Below are positions 1 to 7,537 of a stretch of 13,588 nucleotides of DNA, piece after piece. The stretch is from an uncultured Bacilli bacterium (GTDB lineage Bacteria; Bacillota_I; Bacilli_A; RF39; UBA660). The notes under the pieces are model-generated. The model did not search any database and had not been told where the DNA came from. It was given only the letters and a program-made list of their open reading frames with translations. The stretch is from NCBI GenBank assembly GCA_948874605.1, contig CAQRXS010000023.1, forward strand, positions 1 through 13,588, in the 5' to 3' direction. A program made the position numbers and the translations under genes. How positions within the stretch are numbered: the stretch's first letter is position 1; the number at the start of each line of letters is the position of its first letter.

Positions 1-43
1 TCAAAAAAAACGTAAACAATTCTTTTAAATCTAATTCTTCCAT
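1..43 (-). CDS. 5' end of a probable Wzz/CpsC-type polysaccharide chain-length protein (partial)
   Basis: Only the first 14 codons lie in the window; the gene runs off the left edge. The readable N-terminus is MEELDLKELFTFFL. An acidic start followed by D-L-K-E-L-F just before a membrane segment is the usual opening of Wzz/YveK/CpsC proteins, membrane activators of capsule or exopolysaccharide chain-length control. The start is supported by a purine-rich SD (GAGGGAG) about 6 nt upstream and by a promoter at 70-98. The start codon itself is fairly safe. The family call rests on 14 residues and is inference from remembered family N-termini. Confidence 0.45.
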   Translation of the reverse strand, partial: MEELDLKELFTFFL

Positions 44-69
44 AGTCAACTCCCTCTTCTAATATAAGT

Positions 70-98
70 ATTATATCTAAAAATTAAAAATTAAACAA
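70..98 (-). promoter_or_regulatory. sigma-A type promoter for the partial gene at 1-43
   Basis: On the minus strand TTGTTT (98-93) is followed by a 17-nt spacer and a perfect TATAAT (75-70), about 27 nt before the start codon. A TTGACA at 108-103 is too far away (27 nt) to act as the -35 for the same -10; it is part of the palindrome at 103-130. Confidence 0.6.
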
Positions 99-102
99 GT
101 AC

Positions 103-130
103 TGTCAAAATAAATCGATAAAATTTGACA
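103..130. promoter_or_regulatory. 28-bp imperfect palindrome upstream of the left-edge gene, possible operator
   Basis: TGTCAAA at 103-109 is the inverted complement of TTTGACA at 124-130, with ATCGAT at the exact centre (114-119). Counting the two centre-flanking segments, 11 of 14 half-site positions pair. It lies directly upstream of the promoter at 70-98, where an activator or repressor site would be placed. A second short palindrome, TAATCGATTA (148-157), repeats the ATCGAT core. AT-rich DNA makes chance palindromes common, so the operator role is inference. Confidence 0.3.
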
Positions 131-553
131 ATTACATTAAAGCATACTAATCGATTAATTTCTATTACATAAAAAAAATTTTTTGTAAAAATATTTATTT
201 GAATAATAATAGATTCTTTATTTCTTCGAAGAATATTAAAATAGAATAACATACTCTTAAATTAGAGCGATTTAAAGCAACCAAGATAATAAATCAACAA
301 TGTCTATTACTATATTTTTTAATTTATCATTCAATTGACAAAATTTGATTAGACTTCCTACAAATAAAATATATACTTATAATAATAAGTAGTAACGCTA
401 TAAATGAAGTTTTTTCAAAATTATTTATTGAGAATTACTACAAGTAATATTGCCAAAATAATTAAAACAATATATATATAATATTTTTTTATTTCTCATA
501 GTAACATTTACTATATAAACTTGCTATAAAGTTTCCCGCTTAAAAGTTAGTAA
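131..553. other. AT-rich intergenic region with no convincing gene
   Basis: This stretch is strongly AT-rich and holds only short open frames without Shine-Dalgarno sequences. Visible structures are the palindromes TAATCGATTA (148-157) and TTCTTCGAAGAA (222-233), a hairpin-like ACTTAT/ATAAGT pair (375-390), an A8T6 run (171-186) and a TA-dinucleotide run (471-480). On the minus strand, 471-421 reads as a run of hydrophobic codons ending at TAA, but it has no usable start (see findings). I see no RNA gene, IS end or att-like repeat. It separates the housekeeping block from the probable polysaccharide gene at the left edge. Confidence 0.6.
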
Positions 554-877
554 TTATTTTATAATTTCAATACTTGTAGTACCAATCTGCGCGGGATAAC
601 TTTCATTTATCATGCCTTCATAAGTTATTCTTACCTTATCGCCTACATTGCAAGAAGTAAAACCAGACACATACTCAATTCTAAATTTATCACTAGATTT
701 GAACTCATTTTCATTTTCATTTGGAATAACAATCATAGATTTCTGTTCGCATTCACTTATAATTCCGACGAAAGCGTGAATATCAGCATTTTGTTTTTCT
801 CCTTTAGCATTATCACAACCAGTTAGTCCTACAATCATAATCCCACAAAATAACAAAATTAGCATTGTTTTTTTCAT
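554..877 (-). CDS. small lipoprotein, DUF3221/YobA-like
   Basis: A 107-residue exported lipoprotein. The N-terminus has two lysines, a hydrophobic stretch (residues 5-18) and a lipobox L18-T19-G20-C21, so the mature protein of about 87 residues should be attached to the outer face of the membrane through C21. The mature part starts with a charged linker, then a small beta-rich domain (about 35-107) with V-G-D-K-V-R-I-T-Y-E-G and E-S-Y-P-A-Q-I segments. These resemble DUF3221 (YobA-like) proteins of Bacilli, whose function is unknown. The start is well supported: GGAGG at 888-884 lies 6 nt before the ATG. The gene stands alone, about 180 nt after ogt; I could not fix its promoter. Lipoprotein status is near certain; the family is a remembered resemblance. 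Confidence 0.8.
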   Translation of the reverse strand: MKKTMLILLFCGIMIVGLTGCDNAKGEKQNADIHAFVGIISECEQKSMIVIPNENENEFKSSDKFRIEYVSGFTSCNVGDKVRITYEGMINESYPAQIGTTSIEIIK

Positions 878-1059
878 AATTAGCCTCCATTTCGACTTAA
901 TTTACATATAGTTATAAGTATGTAATCATATAAATTGATTGTTATTTTTATATTATCAATTTCACAATTGTAACTTTATCTACAGATTCTCCATTATTGT
1001 TTCTTAAAATAGCTCAAAATATAACAGAATATTTTTTAGTTTGTTTACTTATTCTAATT

Positions 1060-1602
1060 CTACAAAGTAACAATATCGCTGGAATTATTCGGAAGATAAA
1101 ACTTGTCCCTATAGCCTTTCTCTAACTTTAAAAGTTCTATTTTTTTACTTATTCCACCAGCATATCCAGTTAAGTTACCATTACTTCCTACAACTCTATG
1201 ACATGGAACAATAATTGATATTTCATTATGACCGACTGCACCTCCAACTGCCTGTGCTGACATTCTATTAAGTCCTCTTCTTTTAGCAAGAATATTTGCT
1301 ATTTCTCCATAAGTCATTGTTTTGCCATAAGGAATAGAATAAAGAATTTCCCAAACTTCATTTTGAAAAGCAGTTCCAGTAAAATGAAGTGGAATTTTAA
1401 AATTTGGCTCTTTTCCACTAAAATAAACATCTAACCATTTTTTAGTATCTTTTAATACTTGCGTTTCCTTTTCTATATTATCTTTATCTAAATAAAGTGC
1501 AAAATATTTTTGACCTACAAACCATAATCCCGTTAGTCCTTTATCGTCCGCTACCATTAGAATTTCTCCTAATGGCGACTTATATTTACTTGTATACTGC
1601 AT
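1060..1602 (-). CDS. ogt: methylated-DNA--protein-cysteine S-methyltransferase
   Basis: A suicide DNA repair protein that moves the methyl group from O6-methylguanine (and O4-methylthymine) to its own cysteine. The catalytic motif is P-C-H-R-V at residues 133-137, with C134 as acceptor. The DNA-binding helix-turn-helix region lies before it (about 78-120; T-Y-G-E-I-A at 97-102 and R-M-S-A-Q-A-V-G at 113-120). The C-terminal G-Y-A-G-G-I...K...LL.LE block is typical of Ogt. The length, 180 residues, is normal for a protein without an Ada domain. I chose ATG at 1602 over GTG at 1614: the AAAAGAG purine run lies about 11 nt before the ATG but touches the GTG, and the family normally starts just before Y-x-S-P-x-G. 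One small oddity: the usual N-P before the active site is N-E (126-127). It follows ileS after a terminator; its own promoter is not clear. Confidence 0.95.
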   Translation of the reverse strand: MQYTSKYKSPLGEILMVADDKGLTGLWFVGQKYFALYLDKDNIEKETQVLKDTKKWLDVYFSGKEPNFKIPLHFTGTAFQNEVWEILYSIPYGKTMTYGEIANILAKRRGLNRMSAQAVGGAVGHNEISIIVPCHRVVGSNGNLTGYAGGISKKIELLKLEKGYRDKFYLPNNSSDIVTL

Positions 1603-1704
1603 TTTTAGAATCACTCTTTTCTGTAAATTTTAGAAATACCTCTTTTATTTCCAATGTACCATAAAATATTACCTTTTTCTACTTTATTATTTTCTAATTT
1701 TTTC

Positions 1705-1733
1705 AAAAAAAGAAAAAGCCCATTAGACTCTTT
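1705..1733 (-). terminator. intrinsic terminator of ileS
   Basis: On the minus strand AAAGAGTC (1733-1726) pairs with GGCTTTTT (1720-1713), including two G-U pairs, around a 5-nt loop. A C and then seven T follow. The stem overlaps the last codons and the stop of ileS. Confidence 0.7.
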
Positions 1734-4700
1734 CAACATCTATAAGGACTTCTTCACCATTTAAATCATATTTATTTTCTAGTTCCGGATTTTCTTGAAA
1801 AGACACTGCCAAAGTTTCATCTTTAATATAATTATTAAATTCTTCTAAAACTTCATCAAAACGACTTGTACCATAATAATAAATAGTAATACGATCTGTA
1901 ACTTGAAAATCTTTAGCTTTACGAAGTTGTTGAACTTTACTAACAAATTCACGCGCAATACCTTCTTTAATTAAGCTATCCGTTCTTTCTGTATTTAATA
2001 TAACAAATAAATTATTTTCCATTGCTACACAGAACCCTTCTTTTGAAGATACACGAATATCAACCATTTCTGGAGTTACTTCCAAAGTCTCTCCATTCAT
2101 AACAATAGAAATAGATTCACATTTTTCCAAAGACATGATTTCCAAATTTGAAAGATTTAATAAAGCACTCTCAAAATCTTTAATCTTTGCCCCAAAAACT
2201 TTACCTACTACTTTAAAGTTTGGTTTTACCGTAAAGTTCATATATTCACTCAAGTCTTCTATGAAAAGAACGTCTTTAACATTAAGCTCTTCTTTGATTA
2301 ATGGTGTTAAAGCCTCAATTAAAGGTTTCTTCTTGCCATCTAGATAAACACTTTGTAACGGTTCACGTACTTTAATTTTTACATCTTCACGAATATTTCT
2401 TCCTAATCGAATTAACTCGCGAACTGTATCCATTTTTTGTTCCAATTCTGGTTGAAGCATAGTCTCATCGCATTCAGGATACTTAGTAAGATGAACACTT
2501 TCTTCGTTTGTTAAGTTACAATAAATTTCTTCAGACATAAATGGCGTGATTGGCGCAATTAATTTTGCTAGCCCAACTAAAACTTCATAAGTAGTCATAT
2601 AAACAGCTTTTTTAGAAGTATTCATTTCACTTCCCCAAAATCTTTTACGATTACGTCTAATATACCAATTCGATAAATCATCAGAGACAAAGGAAGCAAT
2701 TGCATGAACAACCTTATTTAAATCATATTCTTCAAAAAAAGAATTTACAGATTTTACCAAGCCATTATATTTTGATAACAGCCACAAATCAATTTCTTCA
2801 CGTTCTTCATAAGGGACAAAACATGCATCAGTATCTACATTGTCGGTATTGGCATACATAGCAAAGAAACTATAAGTATTTTTCAGTGGATTTAAAAATT
2901 TTGAATAAACTTCTTTTAATCCTTCTTCATTAAATTTAATAGGTGTCCATACAGGTGAAACATAAGGCAAGTAGAACCGTACGGTATCTGCACCATATTT
3001 TTCAATTGTTGTAAACGGTTCAACAATATTCCCACGGCTCTTACTCATTTTTTTACCTTCAGCGTCTAATAATAAATCATTTACCAAAACGTTTTTATAA
3101 GGAGCACATCCTTTTACAAAAGTAGAAATAACCAAAAGAGTATAAAACCAACCTCTTGTTTGATCAATTCCTTCACAAATAAAATCAGCTGGAAATTGAT
3201 TTTCAAATAATTCTTGATTTTCAAAAGGGTAATGATATTGAGCAAAAGGCATCGATCCAGAATCAAACCAACAATCTAATACATCCAAAATACGTGTCAT
3301 AACCCCACCACATTTTGAGCACTTCAAATGAATATTATCAATGTAAGGACGATGCAAATCAAGGGTTTCATCCTGAATTTCTTCTATAGCTTTTTCTTTT
3401 AACTCTTTAATACTACCAATCATTTCTCTATGACCACATTCACAAGTCCAATATGGAATTGGTGATCCCCAATAACGAGTTCGAGAAATCGCCCAATCTT
3501 TTAAATTTAAAAGCCAGTTTTCAAAACGCTTCTCTCCAACATAAGAAGGATGCCAATTCACTTTTTTATTTGCTTCCACTACTTTATCTTTATATTTAGA
3601 AACTGCTATGTAATAACTTGGTAAAGTATAATATAAAAGTGGACTAGAACATCTCCAACAATGTGGGTAATTATGTGTAATCTTTTGTTTACGGAATAAT
3701 TTTCCATTTTCTTTTAAATATTTTATAATCTCTACATCAGCATCAAATACCAAAATATTTTGCCAAGGCCCCTCAACATAACGTCCATCCTTACCTACTG
3801 GATTCACAAGTGGAAGATTGTAATTTTTTCCTACACGAGCATCATCTTCTCCAAATGCTGGAGCAAGATGAACAATACCAGTTCCATCTTCCAAAGTAAC
3901 ATAATCATCACAACATACAAAAAATGCCTTTTCTTCTATCTTTAATTCTGGTATTAATTGTTCGTATTCTTTATGTTCTAAATCTCGTCCAACATAGGTT
4001 TCTAAAACAGTATAGTCTTCTCCTAATACTTTGGTAGCTAATTTTTCTCCAACAATAAATTTTGTCCCTTGAGATTCCGCTAAAACATAAGTTTCATTTG
4101 GATTCACACAAAGACCAACATTCGCAAGTAGTGTCCAAGGCGTAGTTGTCCAAACTAAAAAATAAGCATCCATTTCTTTCATTTTCATTGGCACGATTAC
4201 GGTATCTACCTGCGTATCTTGATACCCCTGAGCTACTTCATGAGAAGCAAGTCCAGTTCCACATCTAGGACAATAAGGCATAACACGATTACCTTCATAA
4301 AAATAGCCTTCATCAAAATATTTTTTTAAAATCCACCATTCTGTTTCAATATATTCATTTTTAAGAGTAACATATGGATTTTCGACATCAATAAATTGCC
4401 CCATTTTTTTTGTCAAATCCACAAAAGCTGCTTCATTTTCACGTACACTTTCTCGACATTTTTGATTAAATGCCTCAATACCATAAGCCTCGATATCTCT
4501 CTTTGATTGTAACCCTAATTTTTTTTCAACATGATTTTCAATGGGAAGCCCATGCGTATCCCAACCCACTTTACGAATTACTTTATTTCCTTTCATCGTA
4601 TGATATTTACAAATCGTATCCTTTAAATTTTTAGATACCATATGGTGAAGTCCAGGAAAACCATTTGCAAAAGCTGGTCCATCATAAAAAACAAAAGTTT

Positions 4701-4821
4701 CATCATCTTTGTGACTTTCTACAGTACGTTCATAAATGTTTAAGATCCCGCCCCAATTCTCTAAAATACTTTGTTCCACTTCACTTGCGTTTCTTTTATC
4801 TAATTCTTTAAAATTTTTCAT
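1723..4821 (-). CDS. ileS: isoleucine--tRNA ligase, IleRS2-type with GXHH signature
   Basis: A cytoplasmic class I aminoacyl-tRNA synthetase that charges tRNA-Ile and hydrolyses misactivated valine. With 1032 residues it has the size of the eukaryote-like IleRS2 group. Numbering from the chosen start, the ATP signature region reads D-G-P-A-F-A-N-G-F-P-G-L-H-H-M, with G-L-H-H at 57-60 instead of H-x-G-H. The CP1 editing domain shows W-T-T-T-P-W (224-229) and H-L-A-P-A-F-G-E-D-D (318-327). K-M-S-K-S is at 591-595. Cys pairs C-P-R-C (184-187), C-W-R-C (388-391), C-E-C (460-462) and C-S-K-C (501-504) suggest zinc-binding knuckles. An anticodon-binding helical domain and a C-terminal extension follow. 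ATG 4821 is preferred to ATG 4830 because GGAAGG (4836-4831) touches the upstream ATG but lies 9 nt before the second. A T-box leader controls the gene and a terminator follows it. Confidence 0.97.
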   Translation of the reverse strand: MKNFKELDKRNASEVEQSILENWGGILNIYERTVESHKDDETFVFYDGPAFANGFPGLHHMVSKNLKDTICKYHTMKGNKVIRKVGWDTHGLPIENHVEKKLGLQSKRDIEAYGIEAFNQKCRESVRENEAAFVDLTKKMGQFIDVENPYVTLKNEYIETEWWILKKYFDEGYFYEGNRVMPYCPRCGTGLASHEVAQGYQDTQVDTVIVPMKMKEMDAYFLVWTTTPWTLLANVGLCVNPNETYVLAESQGTKFIVGEKLATKVLGEDYTVLETYVGRDLEHKEYEQLIPELKIEEKAFFVCCDDYVTLEDGTGIVHLAPAFGEDDARVGKNYNLPLVNPVGKDGRYVEGPWQNILVFDADVEIIKYLKENGKLFRKQKITHNYPHCWRCSSPLLYYTLPSYYIAVSKYKDKVVEANKKVNWHPSYVGEKRFENWLLNLKDWAISRTRYWGSPIPYWTCECGHREMIGSIKELKEKAIEEIQDETLDLHRPYIDNIHLKCSKCGGVMTRILDVLDCWFDSGSMPFAQYHYPFENQELFENQFPADFICEGIDQTRGWFYTLLVISTFVKGCAPYKNVLVNDLLLDAEGKKMSKSRGNIVEPFTTIEKYGADTVRFYLPYVSPVWTPIKFNEEGLKEVYSKFLNPLKNTYSFFAMYANTDNVDTDACFVPYEEREEIDLWLLSKYNGLVKSVNSFFEEYDLNKVVHAIASFVSDDLSNWYIRRNRKRFWGSEMNTSKKAVYMTTYEVLVGLAKLIAPITPFMSEEIYCNLTNEESVHLTKYPECDETMLQPELEQKMDTVRELIRLGRNIREDVKIKVREPLQSVYLDGKKKPLIEALTPLIKEELNVKDVLFIEDLSEYMNFTVKPNFKVVGKVFGAKIKDFESALLNLSNLEIMSLEKCESISIVMNGETLEVTPEMVDIRVSSKEGFCVAMENNLFVILNTERTDSLIKEGIAREFVSKVQQLRKAKDFQVTDRITIYYYGTSRFDEVLEEFNNYIKDETLAVSFQENPELENKYDLNGEEVLIDVERV

Positions 4822-4836
4822 AATTTTCATCCTTCC

Positions 4837-4885
4837 AAAATAAAAAGGATAATACCAAAGGAGTCAAGAAGACGGTACCATCCTT
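4837..4885 (-). terminator. T-box terminator/antiterminator hairpin
   Basis: AAGGAT (4885-4880) pairs with ATCCTT (4850-4845), and TACC with GGTA inside it, separated by a GG/TT bulge. The loop is long, and TTTTATTTT follows. The 5' arm is also the T-box sequence, so antiterminator and terminator exclude each other, the standard transcriptional T-box arrangement. Confidence 0.85.
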
Positions 4886-5032
4886 ACATTTTACTTTTTT
4901 CACTAGATATCGTTAGTGACTTCCGAAAAACAGAGATTTAAGTGATATTTCTAACTTCATTTTATCTATTTCCACCAACCATAGACTCTCTAAAAAACTG
5001 AAAAGTAAGAAACTTGTCTTAATGTTTTTATA
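4837..5032 (-). promoter_or_regulatory. T-box riboswitch leader of ileS (Ile specifier)
   Basis: A leader RNA of about 195 nt that senses uncharged tRNA-Ile and lets transcription pass into ileS when charging is low. The T-box motif AAGGATGGTACCGTC is at 4885-4871; its TGGT can pair with the ACCA end of tRNA-Ile. Stem I shows the conserved AGAGAGTC and GGTTGGTGGAAA blocks (about 4990-4969). The specifier loop reads AAATATCAC, giving the isoleucine codon ATC at 4946-4944. A Stem III hairpin is formed by TCACTA and TAGTGA (4919-4900). The transcript start near 5032 is inferred from the -10 box. Gene, specifier and acceptor pairing all agree on isoleucine. Confidence 0.93.
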
Positions 5033-5038
5033 TAACCT

Positions 5039-5067
5039 AGTATAAGAAAAAATATTTTGCTTGTCAA
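5039..5067 (-). promoter_or_regulatory. sigma-A promoter of the T-box/ileS unit
   Basis: TTGACA (5067-5062), a 17-nt spacer and TATACT (5044-5039) on the minus strand: a near-consensus promoter starting the T-box transcript about 7 nt downstream. Confidence 0.9.
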
Positions 5068-5076
5068 TTACCTTTT

Positions 5077-5094
5077 AAAAATAATCTCTTATTT
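5077..5094 (-). terminator. weak terminator-like hairpin at the end of lon
   Basis: AAATAA (5094-5089, including the lon stop) pairs with TTATTT (5084-5079) around a GAGA loop, followed by TT and then A. The stem is only A-U and the T-run is short, so some read-through into the ileS leader is possible. Confidence 0.35.
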
Positions 5095-7410
5095 CCCTTT
5101 AAATATAACATCATATACATCTTTATAGTCTTTCACTAAAATAATCTCTAAACTTGTTTTTACCGAATTTGGAATTTGTTTCAAATCTAGCTTATTTGCT
5201 TCTGGTAAAATAACTTTTTTAATACCTCTATTATAGGCTCCAATAATTTTTTCTTTGATTCCACCCACAGGTAAAATCTCACCACGAAGAGTCATTTCTC
5301 CCGTCATAGCAATATCTTGTGCAACAAGACGATTTGAAAGTAAACTAATCAATGATGTAGCAATAGTAACACCCGCACTCGGACCATCCTTAGGAATAGC
5401 GCCTTCCATAGCATGAATATGAAAATCCTTATTTTTAAAATGTTTTTCATTAATTTCTAGACTTTTAGAATTGCTCTTTAAATAACTTAGAACAACCTCT
5501 ATCGATTCTTGCATAACATTTCCTAAAGACCCAGTCATATGAATAAGTCCAGTTCCTGCATATAAAACACTTTCAAACGGTAGAATCACTCCACCATTTT
5601 CTGTAACAGCAAGCCCCATTACTAAACCGTTTTTCAAAACAGTTGGCTTCATATCCTGAATATCAATTCGCTCTTCTAAATATTTTTTTACATCTTTCGT
5701 TTCTAACTGAATTCCAAGATTTACCTTCTTCTTAACGCTATTTAAAAGAACCTTACGATATAGCTCTTCTAATTTTCTTTTTAAATCTCTCACACCAGCT
5801 TCATTTGTATAATTTAAAATCAAATATTTTAATGCTGCATCGGTAATTTCAATTTCTTTTTCACGTATATGATAATCCAAATGAATGATAGGAAGTAAAT
5901 ATTCTCGAGCAACCTTTATTTTTTCTAAAGTACTATAACTGGAAAGTTCTATAATTTCTAATCGATCTTTCAATTCTGTTGGAATATCATCAATTCGATT
6001 TGCTGTAAGCAAGAAAAGAACATGACTTAAATCCATTGGCTCTTCTAAATAAGAATCTATAAAATTTTGATTTAAATTCGCGTCCAAAATATCTAATAAG
6101 ACACTCGCTGGATCTCCTTTATAATCTTTAACCATTTTATCAACTTCATCAATCAATAAAACAGGATTTTTACTGCCACATTTTTGAAGGGCTGTAATAA
6201 TTTTTCCTGGAGCACTTCCAAGATAGGTTCTTCTATGACCAGTAAGTTCTGCCGAATCATTAAGACCACCTACACTAATTTTATAAAACTTGCGATGCAA
6301 AGCTTTTGCAATAGAAGCAGCAATCGTACTTTTTCCAACTCCTGGGGGGCCAACCAAACAAATAATTGGTGACTGTAATAAAGGATTTCGTTTTTTCATT
6401 GCAGCATATTCTAAAATTCTTGTTTTCACATTTTTAAGACCATAATGTGTTTTATTAAGCTCTTTTTCAATAAATTTCAAGTCTTCTGTTTCAATCGTTT
6501 CTTCATTCCAAGGCAGTTCAAAAAATAAATCCAAGTAGTTGCGAACAAAAGAAATTTCTGGAGATGCTTCCGTCATAAATTCATACTTTTTAATTTCATT
6601 TAAAACTTTATTACGAGTCGTCTGTGGTAAATCCAAAGCATTTAACTTTTGCAAATAACCCTCTATTTCTAAAGTCTTTTTATTTTCTTCTCCTAACTCT
6701 TTTTGAATTTCACGGATTCTTTCTCGTAAAATAAATTCTTTTTGATTTTTATCTAAAGATTGTTGTAAAGATTGATTGATCTTTTGATCTAATTTTAAAA
6801 TCTTCAATTCCACGGTTAAATCTTCTAATAAACGATTTGCACGCATTTTTACATTTACTTCTTCCATATAATAAAGTTTGTTTTCCAAAGTAGTCGGAAG
6901 AAAAGCCGCGATAAAATCTGTAAAATCGCTTAAAGATTCTATTTCAATTAAATTTTGAAGAATTTCATTTGATACATGTGGAGAAAGTCTCACATATTTT
7001 TTTAATAATTTTAGTAATTCTTTTTGCAAAGCTTTTGAATCTGCTTCACTTACTTTTGTCTCTTGTAAAGATAAATAATTACAAGCAATAATTTCTTCAT
7101 TATCTGAAAAAGAAAAATATCGGTTAATTTTAACTCGTTTTATGCCTAAAAAAGTAACCCGGATATTCCCATTTGGTAACACGATTTTTTTCTTAACACG
7201 CGCAATCACAGCAACATTAGGTAAGTCTTCAAATCCAGGCATTTCCTCTAAAACATCTTTTGGTGAAACAACAATTAATTCACCATCATAATTTTCTTCA
7301 CTTAAACTCAAAGTTTCGTAGGAAAATGTTTTACCAGGCTCTACTTTAATTTCTTGAGTTGGCAATAATACAAAATCTTTTAATAATAATACTGGTAAAA
7401 TACGCGCCAT
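5089..7410 (-). CDS. lon: ATP-dependent Lon protease, LonA type
   Basis: A soluble ring-shaped AAA+ serine protease that degrades misfolded and regulatory proteins. At 773 residues it is a normal LonA. Visible in order: the N-terminal substrate-binding domain (about 1-200; opening L-P-V-L-L-L-K-D-F-V-L-L-P), a long charged helix (about 205-250), Walker A G-P-P-G-V-G-K-S-T (354-362), the pore region with G-H-R-R-T-Y-L-G (391-398), Walker B L-L-I-D-E-V-D-K (418-425), and the protease domain with P-K-D-G-P-S-A-G (673-680). The catalytic dyad is S678 and K721, with the 43-residue spacing seen in E. coli Lon. All key residues are intact. GGGAG lies 7 nt before the ATG. Lon has its own promoter (7438-7466). 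No HrcA/CIRCE or CtsR-like operator is evident, but a 9-bp direct repeat sits just upstream of the -35. Confidence 0.98.
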   Translation of the reverse strand: MARILPVLLLKDFVLLPTQEIKVEPGKTFSYETLSLSEENYDGELIVVSPKDVLEEMPGFEDLPNVAVIARVKKKIVLPNGNIRVTFLGIKRVKINRYFSFSDNEEIIACNYLSLQETKVSEADSKALQKELLKLLKKYVRLSPHVSNEILQNLIEIESLSDFTDFIAAFLPTTLENKLYYMEEVNVKMRANRLLEDLTVELKILKLDQKINQSLQQSLDKNQKEFILRERIREIQKELGEENKKTLEIEGYLQKLNALDLPQTTRNKVLNEIKKYEFMTEASPEISFVRNYLDLFFELPWNEETIETEDLKFIEKELNKTHYGLKNVKTRILEYAAMKKRNPLLQSPIICLVGPPGVGKSTIAASIAKALHRKFYKISVGGLNDSAELTGHRRTYLGSAPGKIITALQKCGSKNPVLLIDEVDKMVKDYKGDPASVLLDILDANLNQNFIDSYLEEPMDLSHVLFLLTANRIDDIPTELKDRLEIIELSSYSTLEKIKVAREYLLPIIHLDYHIREKEIEITDAALKYLILNYTNEAGVRDLKRKLEELYRKVLLNSVKKKVNLGIQLETKDVKKYLEERIDIQDMKPTVLKNGLVMGLAVTENGGVILPFESVLYAGTGLIHMTGSLGNVMQESIEVVLSYLKSNSKSLEINEKHFKNKDFHIHAMEGAIPKDGPSAGVTIATSLISLLSNRLVAQDIAMTGEMTLRGEILPVGGIKEKIIGAYNRGIKKVILPEANKLDLKQIPNSVKTSLEIILVKDYKDVYDVIFKGK

Positions 7411-7437
7411 GTTCCCACTCCCTAAACAATGTCTTTT

Positions 7438-7466
7438 ATTATAAAAGTTAGATGTCTTTTTGTAAA
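7438..7466 (-). promoter_or_regulatory. sigma-A promoter of lon
   Basis: TTTACA (7466-7461), a 17-nt spacer and a perfect TATAAT (7443-7438) on the minus strand, about 28 nt before the lon start codon. Confidence 0.85.
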
Positions 7467-7487
7467 GAGTTTTAAGAAGAATTTTAA
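7467..7487 (-). repeat. 9-bp direct repeat next to the lon -35 box
   Basis: On the minus strand TTAAAATTC (7487-7479) and TTAAAACTC (7475-7467) are direct repeats with one mismatch, separated by 3 nt (12-nt period). They touch the -35 box of lon. Direct repeats here could be a regulator site, but the bases are nearly all A/T. Confidence 0.25.
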
Positions 7488-7509
7488 AGCTTTCGAAACA
7501 AATTTAAAT

Positions 7510-7535
7510 AAAAAAATATCAACATTACATTGATA
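7510..7535 (-). terminator. intrinsic terminator of the HdeD-like/methyltransferase operon
   Basis: TATCAA (7535-7530) and TTGATA (7522-7517) form a perfect stem around a 7-nt loop, followed by seven T (7516-7510). It begins 2 nt after the methyltransferase stop codon. Confidence 0.85.
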
Positions 7536-7537
7536 CT

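Noticed and set aside
124..150. Plus-strand TTGACA at 125-130 as a promoter.
   Set aside because: No acceptable -10 box lies 16-18 nt downstream and no plus-strand gene follows; the hexamer is explained as an arm of the palindrome.
91..252. A 53-codon minus-strand open frame starting at ATG 252.
   Set aside because: It has no Shine-Dalgarno sequence, is composed almost wholly of A/T-rich codons, and spans the palindromes and the promoter region of the left-edge gene. It is best explained as chance in AT-rich DNA.
404..481. A 25-codon plus-strand open frame starting at ATG 404.
   Set aside because: No SD, no recognisable sequence, and on the opposite strand to every real gene; consistent with chance.
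500..553. A terminator after the lipoprotein gene (AAACTT/AAGTTT pair and AGTAA/TTACT pair).
   Set aside because: The stems are short and A-U rich and no T-run follows, so I do not call a terminator.
2135..2347. Plus-strand open frames inside ileS, lon, rlmN and the surface gene (for example 2135-2347, 3760-3945, 6184-6372, 9356-9613, 9759-9980, 13034-13327).
   Set aside because: They lie wholly antisense to well-supported genes, lack SD sequences and have low-complexity products.
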